Part shown: one piece after another, positions 42,375 through 52,263 of the stretch
How the letters are laid out: every line of letters begins with the position of its first letter
Position numbering within the stretch: the stretch's first letter is position 1
NCBI RefSeq assembly: GCF_003130795.1
Contig: NZ_CP029356.1
Location: forward strand, 717,001 to 781,000
DNA: 64,000 nt
Source: Azospirillum thermophilum
GTDB lineage: Bacteria > Pseudomonadota > Alphaproteobacteria > Azospirillales > Azospirillaceae
Reading direction: 5' to 3'
Translations under genes and position numbers: made by a program
The notes under the pieces: model-generated
The model's database searches: none
What the model saw: the letters and a program-made list of their open reading frames with translations, nothing else
What the model was told of the DNA's origin: nothing

Positions 42375-42743
42375 ATGACCGACGCCGCCCTCATCGCCCA
42401 GACCTACGTCGCCACCTGGAACGAGACCGACCCCGCCCGCCGCGCCGCGATGCTGGCCGAGCATTGGGCCGGCGACGCCCGCTACCTCGATCCGCTGATG
42501 AGCGGCATCGGCCACGTGGAGATCGGGGCGCTGATCGCCGCCGCTCAGCAGCGCTTTCCCGGCTTCCGCTTCGCCCTGCACGGCAAGGCGGACGGTCACA
42601 ACGACCGCGTGCGCTTCTCCTGGTCGCTGGCACCGGCGGGCAGCGACCCGGTGGTGATCGGCACCGACTTCGTCGAACTCGCCGCCGACGGGCGGATCCG
42701 GTCGGTGACCGGCTTCCTCGACCGGGTGCCGGCCGGCGTGTGA
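42375..42743 (+). CDS. NTF2-like / SnoaL-type small protein
   Basis: A 122-residue protein with the NTF2-like cone fold pattern: YVATWNETDPARRAAMLAEHW at the start, then RYLDPLMSG and a run of beta-strands ending SVTGFLDRVP. This group covers isomerases, hydrolases and non-enzymatic pocket proteins, so the reaction cannot be told. GGAGGAGA precedes the ATG. The alpha/beta hydrolase follows after 59 bases and the MmyB-type regulator after that; the three probably form one unit. Confidence 0.82.
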   Translation: MTDAALIAQTYVATWNETDPARRAAMLAEHWAGDARYLDPLMSGIGHVEIGALIAAAQQRFPGFRFALHGKADGHNDRVRFSWSLAPAGSDPVVIGTDFVELAADGRIRSVTGFLDRVPAGV

Positions 42744-42802
42744 CGCGCCGGCTTCCCCCTCCGCGATCCCCTCCGCGATCCACCGAACCGGGAGCACCGA
42801 TC

Positions 42803-43669
42803 ATGACCATGAGGCTGAGCGCCGCCCGCCGCGACGAACCGGGCTACATCCACACCGATGACGGGACGAAGCTGTTCTATCGCGACTGGGGCCGGGGAGA
42901 GCCCGTCGTCTTCCTGGCGAGCTGGTCGCTGAACTCCGACTCCTGGGGCTACCAGATGCTCGCCCTCGCCGAACGGGGCTACCGCTGCGTCGCCTACGAT
43001 CGCCGCGGCCATGGCCGGTCGAGCGATCCCGGCCGGGGCTACGAGTTCGACCGGCTGGCCGACGACCTCGCCTGCCTGCTCGACCGGCTGGATCTTCACG
43101 GCGTCACTCTGGTCGGCCACTCCATGTCCTGCGGCGAGATCGTCCGCTACCTGACCCGGCACGGCAGCGGCCGCGTCGCCCGGACGGTGCTGGTCGGCAC
43201 GGCCACCCCGGCGCTCGCCCGCTCCGCCGACACTCCCGACGGCATCGACCCGGACGGCCTGGAGCAGTTCCGCACCGGCTGCCTGATGCGGGACTTCCCG
43301 AAATGGCTCGCCGACAACATCGACCCCTTCCTCACCCCGGACTGCTCCTCCGTCATGAAGGACTGGGTGCGGTCGATGGCGCTGCAGGCTTCGATGAAGG
43401 CGCTGCTGGACTGCCACCGCGCCACCACCTCCACCGACTTCCGGGCGGAGCTGGCGGAGGTCACCGTGCCGACCCTGGTCGTCCACGGCGACCTGGACGT
43501 CTCCAGCCCGCTCGACCTCACCGGCCGGCGCACGGCCGCGCTGATGCCGAACGCCACGCTGGCGCTCTACGAGGGGGCGCCGCACGGGCTGTTCCTCAGC
43601 CATATGGAGCGCTTCAACCGCGACCTGCTGGGCTTCCTGGAAAGCAGCCGCCCGGTGCCGGTATCGTGA
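42803..43669 (+). CDS. alpha/beta hydrolase (non-haem chloroperoxidase/arylesterase-like)
   Basis: A 288-residue alpha/beta hydrolase. The nucleophile is Ser107 in GHSMS, the acid lies in HGDLDVSSP, and the histidine in GAPHGLF. DRRGHGRSS and the overall length match the arylesterase/cofactor-free haloperoxidase group. The ATG at 42803 is used because the upstream open frame overlaps the NTF2-like gene. The substrate is unknown. Confidence 0.85.
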   Translation: MTMRLSAARRDEPGYIHTDDGTKLFYRDWGRGEPVVFLASWSLNSDSWGYQMLALAERGYRCVAYDRRGHGRSSDPGRGYEFDRLADDLACLLDRLDLHGVTLVGHSMSCGEIVRYLTRHGSGRVARTVLVGTATPALARSADTPDGIDPDGLEQFRTGCLMRDFPKWLADNIDPFLTPDCSSVMKDWVRSMALQASMKALLDCHRATTSTDFRAELAEVTVPTLVVHGDLDVSSPLDLTGRRTAALMPNATLALYEGAPHGLFLSHMERFNRDLLGFLESSRPVPVS

Positions 43670-43699
43670 GGGAAAACACCGAGGGGAAGGAACCGCATC

Positions 43700-44545
43700 A
43701 TGCATCAGGCCGCCGCCCGCCACCGCCCGCCGCCCCGCACCGTCAAGCGCCAGCCGGTCGGCGACCTGCTGCGGGACTGGCGCAAGCGGCGCGGGCTCAG
43801 CCAGCTCGACCTCGCCTGCGAGGCCGACATCTCGGCACGGCACGTCAGCTTCCTGGAGACCGGGCGCTCGCAGCCCAGCCGCACCATGCTGCTCCATTTG
43901 GCGGAGCGGATGGACATCCCGCTGCGCGACCGCAACGCCCTGCTGGTGGCGGCCGGCTTCGCGCCGGTCTTCTCCGAGCACCGGCTGGAGGACCCGGAGA
44001 TGCAGGCCGCCCGGCAGGCCGTCGACCTCGTGCTGACCGGGCACGAGCCGCACCCGGCACTCGCCGTCGACCGGCATTGGACGCTGGTCGCGGCCAACCG
44101 GGCGGTGGCGCCGCTGCTCGCCGGTGCCGCGGCGGAGCTTCTCCAGCCGCCGGTCAACGTGCTGCGCCTCAGCCTGCACCCCTCCGGCGTGGCGCCGCGG
44201 ATCGAGAATCTGGCGCAGTGGCGCGAGCATGTGCTGCACCGCCTGACCCGCCAGATCGACGTCAGCGCCGACCCCGTCCTGGTCGCCCTGCGCGACGAGC
44301 TGAAGGGTTATCCGGTTCCCTGCCCGCCGTCCCGGCCGGGCCGGCTTGAGGCGGCGTCGCCGCATGACGGGGTGGTGGTGCCGCTGCGGCTGCGCACGCC
44401 GGCTGGCGTCCTCGGCTTCTTCAGCACCACGACGGTCTTCGGAACGGCGGTGGACGTCACCCTGTCGGAACTGGCGATCGAGGCCTTCTTCCCGGCCGAC
44501 GCCGCCACGGCCGAGGCGATGCGGCAGGCTCTCGCCCCGTCATGA
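43700..44545 (+). CDS. XRE-family regulator with MmyB-like ligand-binding domain
   Basis: A 281-residue regulator. Residues ~20-80 are a helix-turn-helix (LLRDWRKRRGLSQLDLACEADIS, then HVSFLETGRSQPSR). The remainder is the MmyB-like PAS-type domain (NRHW-type motif as VDRHWTLVAANRAV; NVLRLSLHPSG). Such regulators usually sit beside the dehydrogenase or hydrolase genes they control, here the hydrolase and NTF2-like genes 31 bases upstream. GGGAAGGA precedes the ATG. Confidence 0.9.
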   Translation: MHQAAARHRPPPRTVKRQPVGDLLRDWRKRRGLSQLDLACEADISARHVSFLETGRSQPSRTMLLHLAERMDIPLRDRNALLVAAGFAPVFSEHRLEDPEMQAARQAVDLVLTGHEPHPALAVDRHWTLVAANRAVAPLLAGAAAELLQPPVNVLRLSLHPSGVAPRIENLAQWREHVLHRLTRQIDVSADPVLVALRDELKGYPVPCPPSRPGRLEAASPHDGVVVPLRLRTPAGVLGFFSTTTVFGTAVDVTLSELAIEAFFPADAATAEAMRQALAPS

Positions 44546-44692
44546 CCGGGTTGCGCGGCCGGCATCGACGCGCAGCGTTGACTCGGCGCCTCGACGGGGC
44601 CATGGTCCGGCCATGATCGAGCGAAGCTTCATCCTGAACGCCTATTACCCGCTGCCCTCATAGGCGGCGTCGTTCGATCTTGTCCATCTGAA

Positions 44693-44717
44693 CATGCCGC
44701 CGCGGTCCGGCGGCATG
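44693..44717 (+). other. perfect 10-bp hairpin in the tyrS leader
   Basis: CATGCCGCCG and CGGCGGCATG pair perfectly around a 5-base loop (44703-44707), 46 bases before the tyrS start. It could end transcription of the upstream regulator gene or control tyrS. It lies in the 218-base gap 44546-44763, which holds no gene. I see no T-box motif. Confidence 0.45.
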
Positions 44718-44763
44718 GAATGCAACGATGGTCGCCGGGTCGCCCGCAATCCGGAGACCTCTC

Positions 44764-46049
44764 GTGACCACCACCACCGACGCCCCCATCTCCCTGACCT
44801 CCGCATCGCTGCGCATCCTGGCGGAGCGTGGATTCCTGCATCAGTGCAGCGACCTCGCCCGCCTCGACGCCCTCTTCGGCCAGGGGTGGTTCCGGCCTAC
44901 ATCGGGTTCGATGCGACCGCCGACAGCCTGCATGTCGGCCATCTGATGTCCATCATGGTGCTGCGGTGGCTGCAGAGGACCGGCCACAAGCCGGTCGTGC
45001 TGATCGGCGGCGGCACCACGCGGATCGGCGACCCCAGCTTCCGCGACACGTCGCGCCCGCTGCTCGACGATGCGCAGATCGCCGCCAACATGGCGGGAAT
45101 CCGGCGGGTCTTCGCGAGGTACCTGGCCTTCGCCCCGGACGGAACAGCGGGCGGTCCGACCGACGCCGTGATGGTGAACAACGCCGACTGGCTGGACGGG
45201 CTGGGCTACATCGGCGTGCTGCGCGACGTCGGCCGGCACTTCACCGTCAACCGGATGCTGAGCTTCGACTCCGTCAGGCTGCGGCTGGAGCGCGAGCAGC
45301 CGCTGACCTTCCTGGAATTCAACTACATGATCCTCCAGGCCTTCGACTTCCTGGAGCTGTCGCGCCGGCTGGGCTGCCGCCTGCAGATGGGCGGCTCCGA
45401 CCAGTGGGGCAACATCGTCAACGGGATCGAGCTGGCCCGCCGCTGCGACGGGACGGAGCTGTTCGGGCTGACCACCCCGCTGCTCACCACCGCGTCGGGC
45501 GCCAAGATGGGCAAGACCGCCGCCGGGGCCGTCTGGCTGAACGCCGAGCGGCTGTCGCCCTTCGAGTTCTGGCAGTTCTGGCGCAACACGGAGGATGCCG
45601 ACGTCGGCCGTTTCCTGCGGCTCTTCACCGAACTGCCGCTCGGCGAGATCGCCCGGCTGGAGGCCCTGCAAGGGGCGGAGATCAACGAGGCCAAGAAGAT
45701 CCTGGCGACCGAGGCGACGCGCCTGTGCCACGGTGCCGGCGCCGCGGCACAGGCTGCCGAGACGGCGCGCCTCACCTTCGAGGAAGGGCAGGCGGGCGAC
45801 GGGCTGAAGGCGGTCGCGGTGGACGCGGCGGAGCTTGCCGCCGGCATCCGCGTCGCCGACCTGCTGGTGGCGGCCGGGCTCGCCGCCTCGAAGGGGGAGG
45901 CCCGCCGCCTCATCCGCAGCGCGGGGGCCCGGATCAACGGCGCCACCGTCACCGACGAAGCGGCCACCGTCACGCCGCGCGACCTGCTGGACGGGCAGAT
46001 CAGGCTGTCGGCCGGCCGCAAGCGTCACGCCGCCTTGCGGCCGGCCTGA
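44764..46049 (+). CDS. tyrS: tyrosyl-tRNA synthetase (apparent frameshift)
   Basis: A ~428-residue class I synthetase. The HIGH motif is HVGHL, the tyrosine pocket lies in [16 protein letters not shown], and the KMSKS loop is KMGKT, as in bacterial TyrRS. A C-terminal S4 RNA-binding domain follows ([20 protein letters not shown]). The start is a GTG at 44764 after GGAGA. The frame changes at 44883-44886: adding one G to GGGG joins LFGQG to [20 protein letters not shown] exactly as in other TyrRS. The gene is essential, so a true null frameshift here is unlikely unless another copy exists. Confidence 0.9.
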
Positions 46050-46069
46050 CGCGGGCAGGGTCGCGGAAG

Positions 46070-46089
46070 GGGGGGCGGCTGAGCCCCCC
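46070..46089 (+). terminator. GC hairpin after tyrS
   Basis: GGGGGGC-ggctga-GCCCCCC gives a perfect 7-bp stem just after the tyrS stop. There is no T-tract, but strength and position suggest a terminator. Confidence 0.5.
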
Positions 46090-46190
46090 TGCAAGGCAGC
46101 TCCGCCCGGCCGTCGTGGCTTTGCCGCTGGCGAAACCGGGGTTGCGGCCCAAGCTTACTGCGGTCGCCGTTTCGAGAGAGGCAAGGGAGC

Positions 46191-46712
46191 ATGACGACCC
46201 GATCCACCAGTTCCCAATCCGCTGGTCACCAGCCCGACGGCCATGGCCGGTCCTCCACCGGCTTCGACCTGACCCCGCCGTCGGCCGGGCAGCGCCGCAT
46301 CCTGGAATCGCGCCTGACGGCCGAGGAGCGCGCGGTCCTGCTGGAGCATGGGACGGAGGCGCCGCACTGCGGCACGCTGCTCGCCAACAAGGAGCCGGGG
46401 ACCTACTGCTGCAAGCTGTGCGGCCTGCCGCTGTTCCAGGCGGGCACCAAGTTCGAGTCCGGCACCGGCTGGCCCAGCTTCACCGCGCCCTTCGACAAGG
46501 ACCATGTGAAGCTGCTGAAGGACACCAGCTACGGCATGATCCGCGTCGAGATCTGCTGTGCGCGCTGCGGCAGCCACCAGGGCCACGTCTTCCCCGACGG
46601 GCCGCCGCCGACGGGAATGCGCTTCTGCATCAACTCGGTCTCGCTGCGGTTCGAGCTCAGCGGGTCGTCGCTGCCGGTCTCCGTCCAGGACTATGTCGAC
46701 GCCGGCGCCTGA
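46191..46712 (+). CDS. msrB: peptide-methionine (R)-S-oxide reductase
   Basis: A 173-residue MsrB. Two CxxC zinc pairs (CKLC and CARC), the signature GTGWPSF, GHVFPDGP and the catalytic cysteine in RFCINS (Cys146) are all present. It reduces methionine-R-sulfoxide in proteins. The first ~25 residues are a low-complexity polar extension (Ser/Gly/His), not a clear signal peptide, so it is probably cytoplasmic. GAGAGGCAAGGGAGC precedes the ATG. Confidence 0.93.
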   Translation: MTTRSTSSQSAGHQPDGHGRSSTGFDLTPPSAGQRRILESRLTAEERAVLLEHGTEAPHCGTLLANKEPGTYCCKLCGLPLFQAGTKFESGTGWPSFTAPFDKDHVKLLKDTSYGMIRVEICCARCGSHQGHVFPDGPPPTGMRFCINSVSLRFELSGSSLPVSVQDYVDAGA

Positions 46713-46760
46713 CATGCGCCTTTCGCTCCACCCCGTTTTCAAGGACTGGTGAAGGACCCG

Positions 46761-47792
46761 ATGCAGCAGGCTGAACGACAGGGCTATCCGGTTTCCGTCC
46801 TCGATCTGGCGCCGGTGCCCCAGGGCTTCACCCCGGCCGACGCCCTGCGCAACACGCTCGACCTCGCGCAGCATGCCGAGCGCTGGGGCTACCACCGCTA
46901 CTGGCTGGCCGAGCATCACAACATGGTCGGGATCGCCAGCGCCGCCACCTCGGTGGTGATCGGCCATGTGGCGGCCGGCACCCGCAGCATCCGCGTCGGG
47001 GCAGGCGGCATCATGCTGCCCAACCACGCCCCGCTGGTCATCGCCGAACAGTTCGGCACGCTGGAATCGCTGTTTCCCGGCCGCATCGACCTCGGGCTCG
47101 GCCGGGCGCCGGGCACCGACCAGATGACCCTGCGCGCGCTGCGCCGCGATCCCGAAAGCGCCGAGCGCTTTCCCCACGACGTTCTGGAACTGCAGGCCCT
47201 GTTCGGACCGGTGCAGCCGGGCCAGCGGGTGCGTGCCGTCCCCGGCGCCGGCCTCAACGTGCCGCTGTGGATCCTGGGATCGAGCCTGTTCGGTGCCCGG
47301 CTCGCCGCCAGCTTCGGCCTGCCCTACGCCTTCGCCTCCCACTTCGCGCCGGAGGCGCTGATGCAGGCGCTGCAGGTCTACCGCAGCAACTTCACCCCGT
47401 CCGACCAGCTCGGCCGGCCCTATGCGATGGTCGGGGTGAACGTCATCGCGGCGGACACCGATGCCGAGGCGAAGCGCCTCTTCACCTCCGTCCAGCAGAC
47501 CTTCGCCAACATGGTCCGCGGCACGCGCGGCCAGCTGCCGCCGCCGATCGACGACATCGAAAGCTACTGGAGCCCGATGGAGAAGGCGCACGCCTCGGCC
47601 ATGCTGGCCTGCTCCTTCGTCGGGTCGGCGGAGACCGTGCGGCGCGGGCTGCAGGACTTCATCGACCGCACCGGCGCCGACGAGCTGATGGTCGCCTCCG
47701 CCATCTACGACCATGCCGCCCGCCGCCGCTCCTACGAGATCCTGGCCGACGTCATGGCGGAGCTGCGCGGCTCACAGCGGCCGGTGGCGTGA
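46761..47792 (+). CDS. yhbW: luciferase-like flavin-dependent oxidoreductase, YhbW-like
   Basis: A ~343-residue LLM-class protein of the group that includes E. coli YhbW. Matching stretches are [43 protein letters not shown] and [10 protein letters not shown]. These enzymes use FMNH2 and oxygen; the substrate is unknown. The ATG at 46761 follows AAGGA by 4 bases; an in-frame GTG at 46749 is the alternative. Confidence 0.88.
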   Translation: MQQAERQGYPVSVLDLAPVPQGFTPADALRNTLDLAQHAERWGYHRYWLAEHHNMVGIASAATSVVIGHVAAGTRSIRVGAGGIMLPNHAPLVIAEQFGTLESLFPGRIDLGLGRAPGTDQMTLRALRRDPESAERFPHDVLELQALFGPVQPGQRVRAVPGAGLNVPLWILGSSLFGARLAASFGLPYAFASHFAPEALMQALQVYRSNFTPSDQLGRPYAMVGVNVIAADTDAEAKRLFTSVQQTFANMVRGTRGQLPPPIDDIESYWSPMEKAHASAMLACSFVGSAETVRRGLQDFIDRTGADELMVASAIYDHAARRRSYEILADVMAELRGSQRPVA

Positions 47793-48275
47793 CCGGCCGT
47801 CACATGGCCTGGACCACCGGCAATCGCTGATCCTGGGTCGGCGCATAGGGGCCGCGATGCCGCCGAGCGACAGGGCGTGCACCGAGTTGTTCTCGAAGCT
47901 GCAGGCCCTGCCCGGCATCCGCCCCTTCGCCGCGGCCGGCTCCACCGCGTAGGGACGGGGAGCCTGGTCAGCGGTGACCTGCTGCAGGACCTCGCGCGGC
48001 GCGCCCAGCCGGGGTGACTCGTCCGCCCAGATCCAGGGAACGCGGCTGTCGCCCGCCCAGCGGCCGGCGAGCAGGGAGACCGCGACCCGGCAGGCCTGCG
48101 GCGTCAGGTTGTGCAGAACCCGCTCGGTATAGAGCGGCACGGGCTTCTCGGACGGCGTCAGGAAGACGGGCAGGGCCAGGCCGCAGATCATGCCGAGGAC
48201 GACGAGGGCGCGGCGCGAGGACAGGCTGCCGGCGCTGTCTTCGCCGGCGGCGGCACGGGGGAGGGAGGAAGCCAT
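47772..48275 (-). CDS. hypothetical small membrane-anchored protein
   Basis: A possible 167-residue protein with one hydrophobic segment ([19 protein letters not shown], ~20-40) and then a soluble part with protein-like composition ([21 protein letters not shown]). The C-terminal third is rich in Arg/Pro and overlaps the end of the yhbW-like gene by 21 bases, so the true end may differ. There is no clear ribosome site. I do not recognise the family. It is the only plausible gene in 47793-48524. Confidence 0.35.
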   Translation of the reverse strand: MASSLPRAAAGEDSAGSLSSRRALVVLGMICGLALPVFLTPSEKPVPLYTERVLHNLTPQACRVAVSLLAGRWAGDSRVPWIWADESPRLGAPREVLQQVTADQAPRPYAVEPAAAKGRMPGRACSFENNSVHALSLGGIAAPMRRPRISDCRWSRPCDGRSRHRPL

Positions 48276-48524
48276 GGTCGGCGGTGCTCGAAGGATCGGA
48301 AAACCGTCCGGAGCCTAACCGCGAAGGCCCGGCGCGTCCTTGACCCAGGTCAGCCCTTTGCGCCACCTCCTATCCCGCTCGGCTGATCCCCCGATTGGGC
48401 CGGCCGCCACAACTTGCCAAAGCCATCCCCTCGCCGTACCGTTGCGGGCTGTCCGGTTTTTCGGATTATCGTCCGATATACCGGATTCTCAATCTACAAG
48501 AATCGGGAAGGGGAGGGCCGGTCG

Positions 48525-49769
48525 ATGACGGAGGATCTCACAGGGACATCCGGTGCCGGCGCGCCCGCGCTGGATCGGCGGGCCGTGATGGCGGCGGTCG
48601 GCGCCATGGCTGTCGCCGGCACCTTGCCGGCCGGCGGACGGGCGGCGCTCGCCGCTGCCGGCGGCACGCGGACCCTGGCCTATGTCGGCACCTACACCGA
48701 CCGCGGCAAGGGCATCCATCTGCTGGAGGTGAACCGCGACAGCGGCGCCCTGACCGCGCTCAAGACCTTTTCCGACGTGCCCAGCCCGTCCTCGCTCGTT
48801 CTCTCCCCGGACCGCCGCTTCCTCTATGCCGTCAGCGAGATTACCGACTATCAGGGTGCCAAGGCCGGCTCGGTCAGCGCCTTCGCCATCGATCCGGCCA
48901 CCGGCGACCTGCGGCTGCTCAACACGGTCAGCTCGGAAGGGGCGGCCCCCTGCCACATCGGCATGGACCCGCAGGGACGCTACGTGTTCGTCGCGAACTA
49001 CGAGGGCGGCAACGCGGCGGTGATGCCGGTGAAGCCCGACGGTTCGCTGGACAAGGCGAGCCACGTCCAGCCGATCTCCGGCCCGCTCGGTCCGGAGCGG
49101 GCGAAGGACGCGCCGCCCGGCAGCTTCGCCATCAGCGGCCACGACGCGCCGCACGCCCATATGGCCGACCTCGACCCGACCGGCCGGTTCCTGCTGCTGT
49201 CCGATCTCGGTACCGACCGCATCTTCCTCTACCGCTTCGACCGGGAGAAGGGGACGCTGACCCCCAACGACCCGCCCTTCGTCCAGGCGGCGCCGGGTGC
49301 CGGGCCGCGCCATTTCGCCTTCCACCCCAACGGCACCGTCGCCTATTCACTGAACGAGGAGGCCTCGACCGTCGACGTCATGGCCTATGATGCCCAGCGC
49401 GGCGCCCTGACCATCCGGCAGACGCTGTCCACCCTGCCCAAGGGGTTCGAGGGCACGAACTTCGCCTCGGAGATCGCGGTCAGCGCCGACGGCCGCTTCG
49501 TCTATGCCGGCAACCGGCTGCACGACACCATCGCGATCTTCGCGGCGGCGGGCGACGGCGCCCTGACCTACCAGGGGCAGGAATGGACGCGCGGCAGCTA
49601 TCCCCGCCACTTCGACGTCGAGCCGGGCGGAAAATTCCTCTACGTCCTCCACACCCGCAGTGACAACATCACCAGCTTCGCGGTTGACCGGCAGACGGGC
49701 GGTCTGACCTTCACCGGCCGGTTCACCGGAATCGGCAACCCGTCGAAGATCGTGTTCCTGACCCTCTGA
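48525..49769 (+). CDS. exported lactonase-family beta-propeller (6-phosphogluconolactonase-like)
   Basis: A 414-residue protein. The N-terminus holds a possible Tat signal ([17 protein letters not shown], ~17-35). The rest is the seven-bladed propeller of the lactonase family: [65 protein letters not shown]. The cytoplasmic relatives hydrolyse 6-phosphogluconolactone. A periplasmic member more likely acts on sugar lactones such as those made by aldose dehydrogenases. GGGAGGG lies before the ATG, and a 249-base gap with a moderately AT-rich stretch (48450-48510) precedes it. Confidence 0.85.
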   Translation: MTEDLTGTSGAGAPALDRRAVMAAVGAMAVAGTLPAGGRAALAAAGGTRTLAYVGTYTDRGKGIHLLEVNRDSGALTALKTFSDVPSPSSLVLSPDRRFLYAVSEITDYQGAKAGSVSAFAIDPATGDLRLLNTVSSEGAAPCHIGMDPQGRYVFVANYEGGNAAVMPVKPDGSLDKASHVQPISGPLGPERAKDAPPGSFAISGHDAPHAHMADLDPTGRFLLLSDLGTDRIFLYRFDREKGTLTPNDPPFVQAAPGAGPRHFAFHPNGTVAYSLNEEASTVDVMAYDAQRGALTIRQTLSTLPKGFEGTNFASEIAVSADGRFVYAGNRLHDTIAIFAAAGDGALTYQGQEWTRGSYPRHFDVEPGGKFLYVLHTRSDNITSFAVDRQTGGLTFTGRFTGIGNPSKIVFLTL

Positions 49770-49788
49770 CCCGCCCCGGGAGGTTCCC

Positions 49789-50637
<849 letters not shown>

Positions 50638-50674
50638 CCCGACGGCGACCGGCCGGGGCAGGGCGGCAGCCGGG

Positions 50675-51006
50675 TCAGTGGCGCGCCGCCCTGTGGTCGC
50701 CGTGCTCGCGCCGCTCCGCCGTCTCGCGGCCGACCAGCTTGTTGAAGTTCGAGTCTTCCTCATACAGCAGAGCCAGATTCGAGTCGTCGAACTGGCGGAA
50801 GAACTCGTCCAGCCGATCTCCTCCAGATTGTCGTGCTCCGACTCCCGGGCCTTGGGGAACATCAGGCGCAGCAGGCCGACGCCGGTCTTGGTGGACTTGC
50901 CGTGTCCGGGTCCGTGCCCGTGGGTGCTCTTCACCACGGCGGGCTTGCCGCCATGCTGTTCCGCCCATTTGCGGATCTCCTCGTGGTCCGTGGTGGTCCT
51001 GGACAT
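50675..51006 (-). CDS. small conserved protein of unknown function, TTDHxxIRxWAE type (apparent frameshift)
   Basis: A ~110-residue protein once one base is added to the GG pair at 50813-50814 (coding strand), joining NLEEIG to LDEFFRQFDDSNLALLYEE. It opens with TTDHEEIRKWAEQHGGKPAVV, which I remember from small alphaproteobacterial proteins of unknown function, some misnamed as branching enzymes. The middle is Gly/His-rich (GHGPGHGK). AGGAGG precedes the ATG at a good distance. It converges on the aldo/keto reductase with a 37-base gap. Confidence 0.75.
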
Positions 51007-51123
51007 TGCGAAACCTCCTGATGCCGGTGAACGGTTCCTGTCGGGAACAGCCGCCATCCCCTCCTGTTGCGGCCGCGGGGTGAAGTCGGCGTGGCTAAAA
51101 TTAGCGATTCTTTCTTGTTATAC

Positions 51124-51135
51124 GTGAAATTACAC
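51124..51135. promoter_or_regulatory. palindrome GTG-a-AATT-a-CAC upstream of the XRE-cupin gene
   Basis: A 12-base inverted repeat in an AT-rich stretch (51090-51190). GTGAAAT occurs again at 51143-51149 and once more at 51963-51969, ahead of the oxygenase cluster. It is a plausible operator for the XRE-cupin regulator. Confidence 0.4.
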
Positions 51136-51156
51136 ACTTCTTGTGAAATAACGCCG

Positions 51157-51185
51157 TTGACAATCCACTTTGAAAGTAGAGAAAT
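51157..51185 (+). promoter_or_regulatory. candidate promoter for the XRE-cupin gene
   Basis: TTGACA (51157-51162) is an exact -35 element. The matching -10 position, 17 bases on, reads AGAAAT, which is weak. Confidence 0.3.
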
Positions 51186-51255
51186 GAGAGGCGCAGTCGG
51201 TGACGTGCCGCGAGGCCGGCCCACCCGGCGGTCACTGGAACAGGAGCCCGCTCAG

Positions 51256-51876
51256 ATGACGATCGCCGCCTCATCCCCCACGCCGGAGACCCTGCAGGGT
51301 CCGCCCGATGACCAGACCGTCGAGCGGATGGCGGGCGTCATCGCGCAGAATGTCCGCAGCTTCCGCCTGCGCCAGGGGTTGTCGCTCGACCGGCTGGCGC
51401 AGTTGTCCGGTACCGACCGCAAGACCCTGGCGGAGATCGAGGCGGGCAGCCTGCACGCCGACATCGCGACCCTGTGGACGGTCGCCAAGGCGCTCGACAT
51501 TCCCTTCTCCGGCTTGCTGAACAGCGGTCACGGCACCGGCACGACGGTGATCCGGCGCGCCGGCTCGGCCCCGCTCGCCTCGCGGGACGGTCTCCTTACC
51601 TCGCGCGCGCTCTTCCCGTTCAAGGGAGAGCGGCAGGTCGAATTCTACGAGCTGCGCCTGTCGCCGGGAGCCGACGAGCATGCCGACGGCCATCCCCCCG
51701 GCACGGTCGAGAATCTGCTGGTCGCCCGCGGCAGCGTCGAGGTGACCACCGGCGACGGCGATTACCGGTTGGAGGAGGGCGACGCCATCCTGTTCGAGGC
51801 CGACGTGCCCCACCGCTACCGCCATGTGGGCGAGGGGGAGGCCATCCTCTACCTCGTGATGTCCTACCTGCTCTGA
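51256..51876 (+). CDS. XRE-family regulator with C-terminal cupin domain
   Basis: A 206-residue regulator. A helix-turn-helix (residues ~25-85: NVRSFRLRQGLSLDRLAQLSG, KTLAEIEAG) is followed by a cupin (~135-206: SPGADEHADGHPPGTVENLLV, ADVPHRYRHVGEGEA) that should bind a small effector. This design (PuuR/SutR type) is common among regulators of amine, amino-acid and sulfur metabolism. CAGGAG stands ~9 bases before the ATG at 51256; the frame is open upstream but without support. It probably controls the oxygenase/sulfhydrylase genes that follow on the same strand. Confidence 0.88.
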   Translation: MTIAASSPTPETLQGPPDDQTVERMAGVIAQNVRSFRLRQGLSLDRLAQLSGTDRKTLAEIEAGSLHADIATLWTVAKALDIPFSGLLNSGHGTGTTVIRRAGSAPLASRDGLLTSRALFPFKGERQVEFYELRLSPGADEHADGHPPGTVENLLVARGSVEVTTGDGDYRLEEGDAILFEADVPHRYRHVGEGEAILYLVMSYLL

Positions 51877-51999
51877 CCGCTCCCGCAGTTGCCGATGGTG
51901 TCCTTGCGTCCGGAAAAAACATGATTGTGCAGTTGAAAATCAATGTATCGCATCAGAGAGAAGTGAAATAGGCCTCTTCCGGCCCGAAGGGAGGACCTC

Positions 52000-52263
52000 A
52001 TGATTCGCGCCCAAGGTCTCCGCACCCAAGGTCCAGGCTCCGCCGCGGGGCGGTACCCGAAGGGAGACGGGAGCATCGTCTGGATCCCGATCCCCGAGGC
52101 GATGGCCCTGTGCGTTCCGGCGGAGCGGCAGGGGGCCGGGCCACCGCAGAGCCGGACGCCGCCGGTGCGCCGCTGGCCGTCGCTCACCCGATGGATCGGC
52201 CGCTTCCGCCGGTCCGGCACCCCCGCCTTTGCCTCCGCCTTTTCACAAGGGAGTGAGACGTGA
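52000..52263 (+). CDS. hypothetical 87-residue protein upstream of the oxygenase
   Basis: A small frame with a strong ribosome site (GGGAGGA) before its ATG. Its TGA overlaps the GTG start of the oxygenase (GTGA), so translation may be coupled. The product is rich in Arg, Pro and Ser with no clear domain; WIPIPEAMALCVP is its only hydrophobic part. It may be a true small protein or a translated leader that sets expression of the next gene. I do not recognise it. Confidence 0.45.
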   Translation: MIRAQGLRTQGPGSAAGRYPKGDGSIVWIPIPEAMALCVPAERQGAGPPQSRTPPVRRWPSLTRWIGRFRRSGTPAFASAFSQGSET

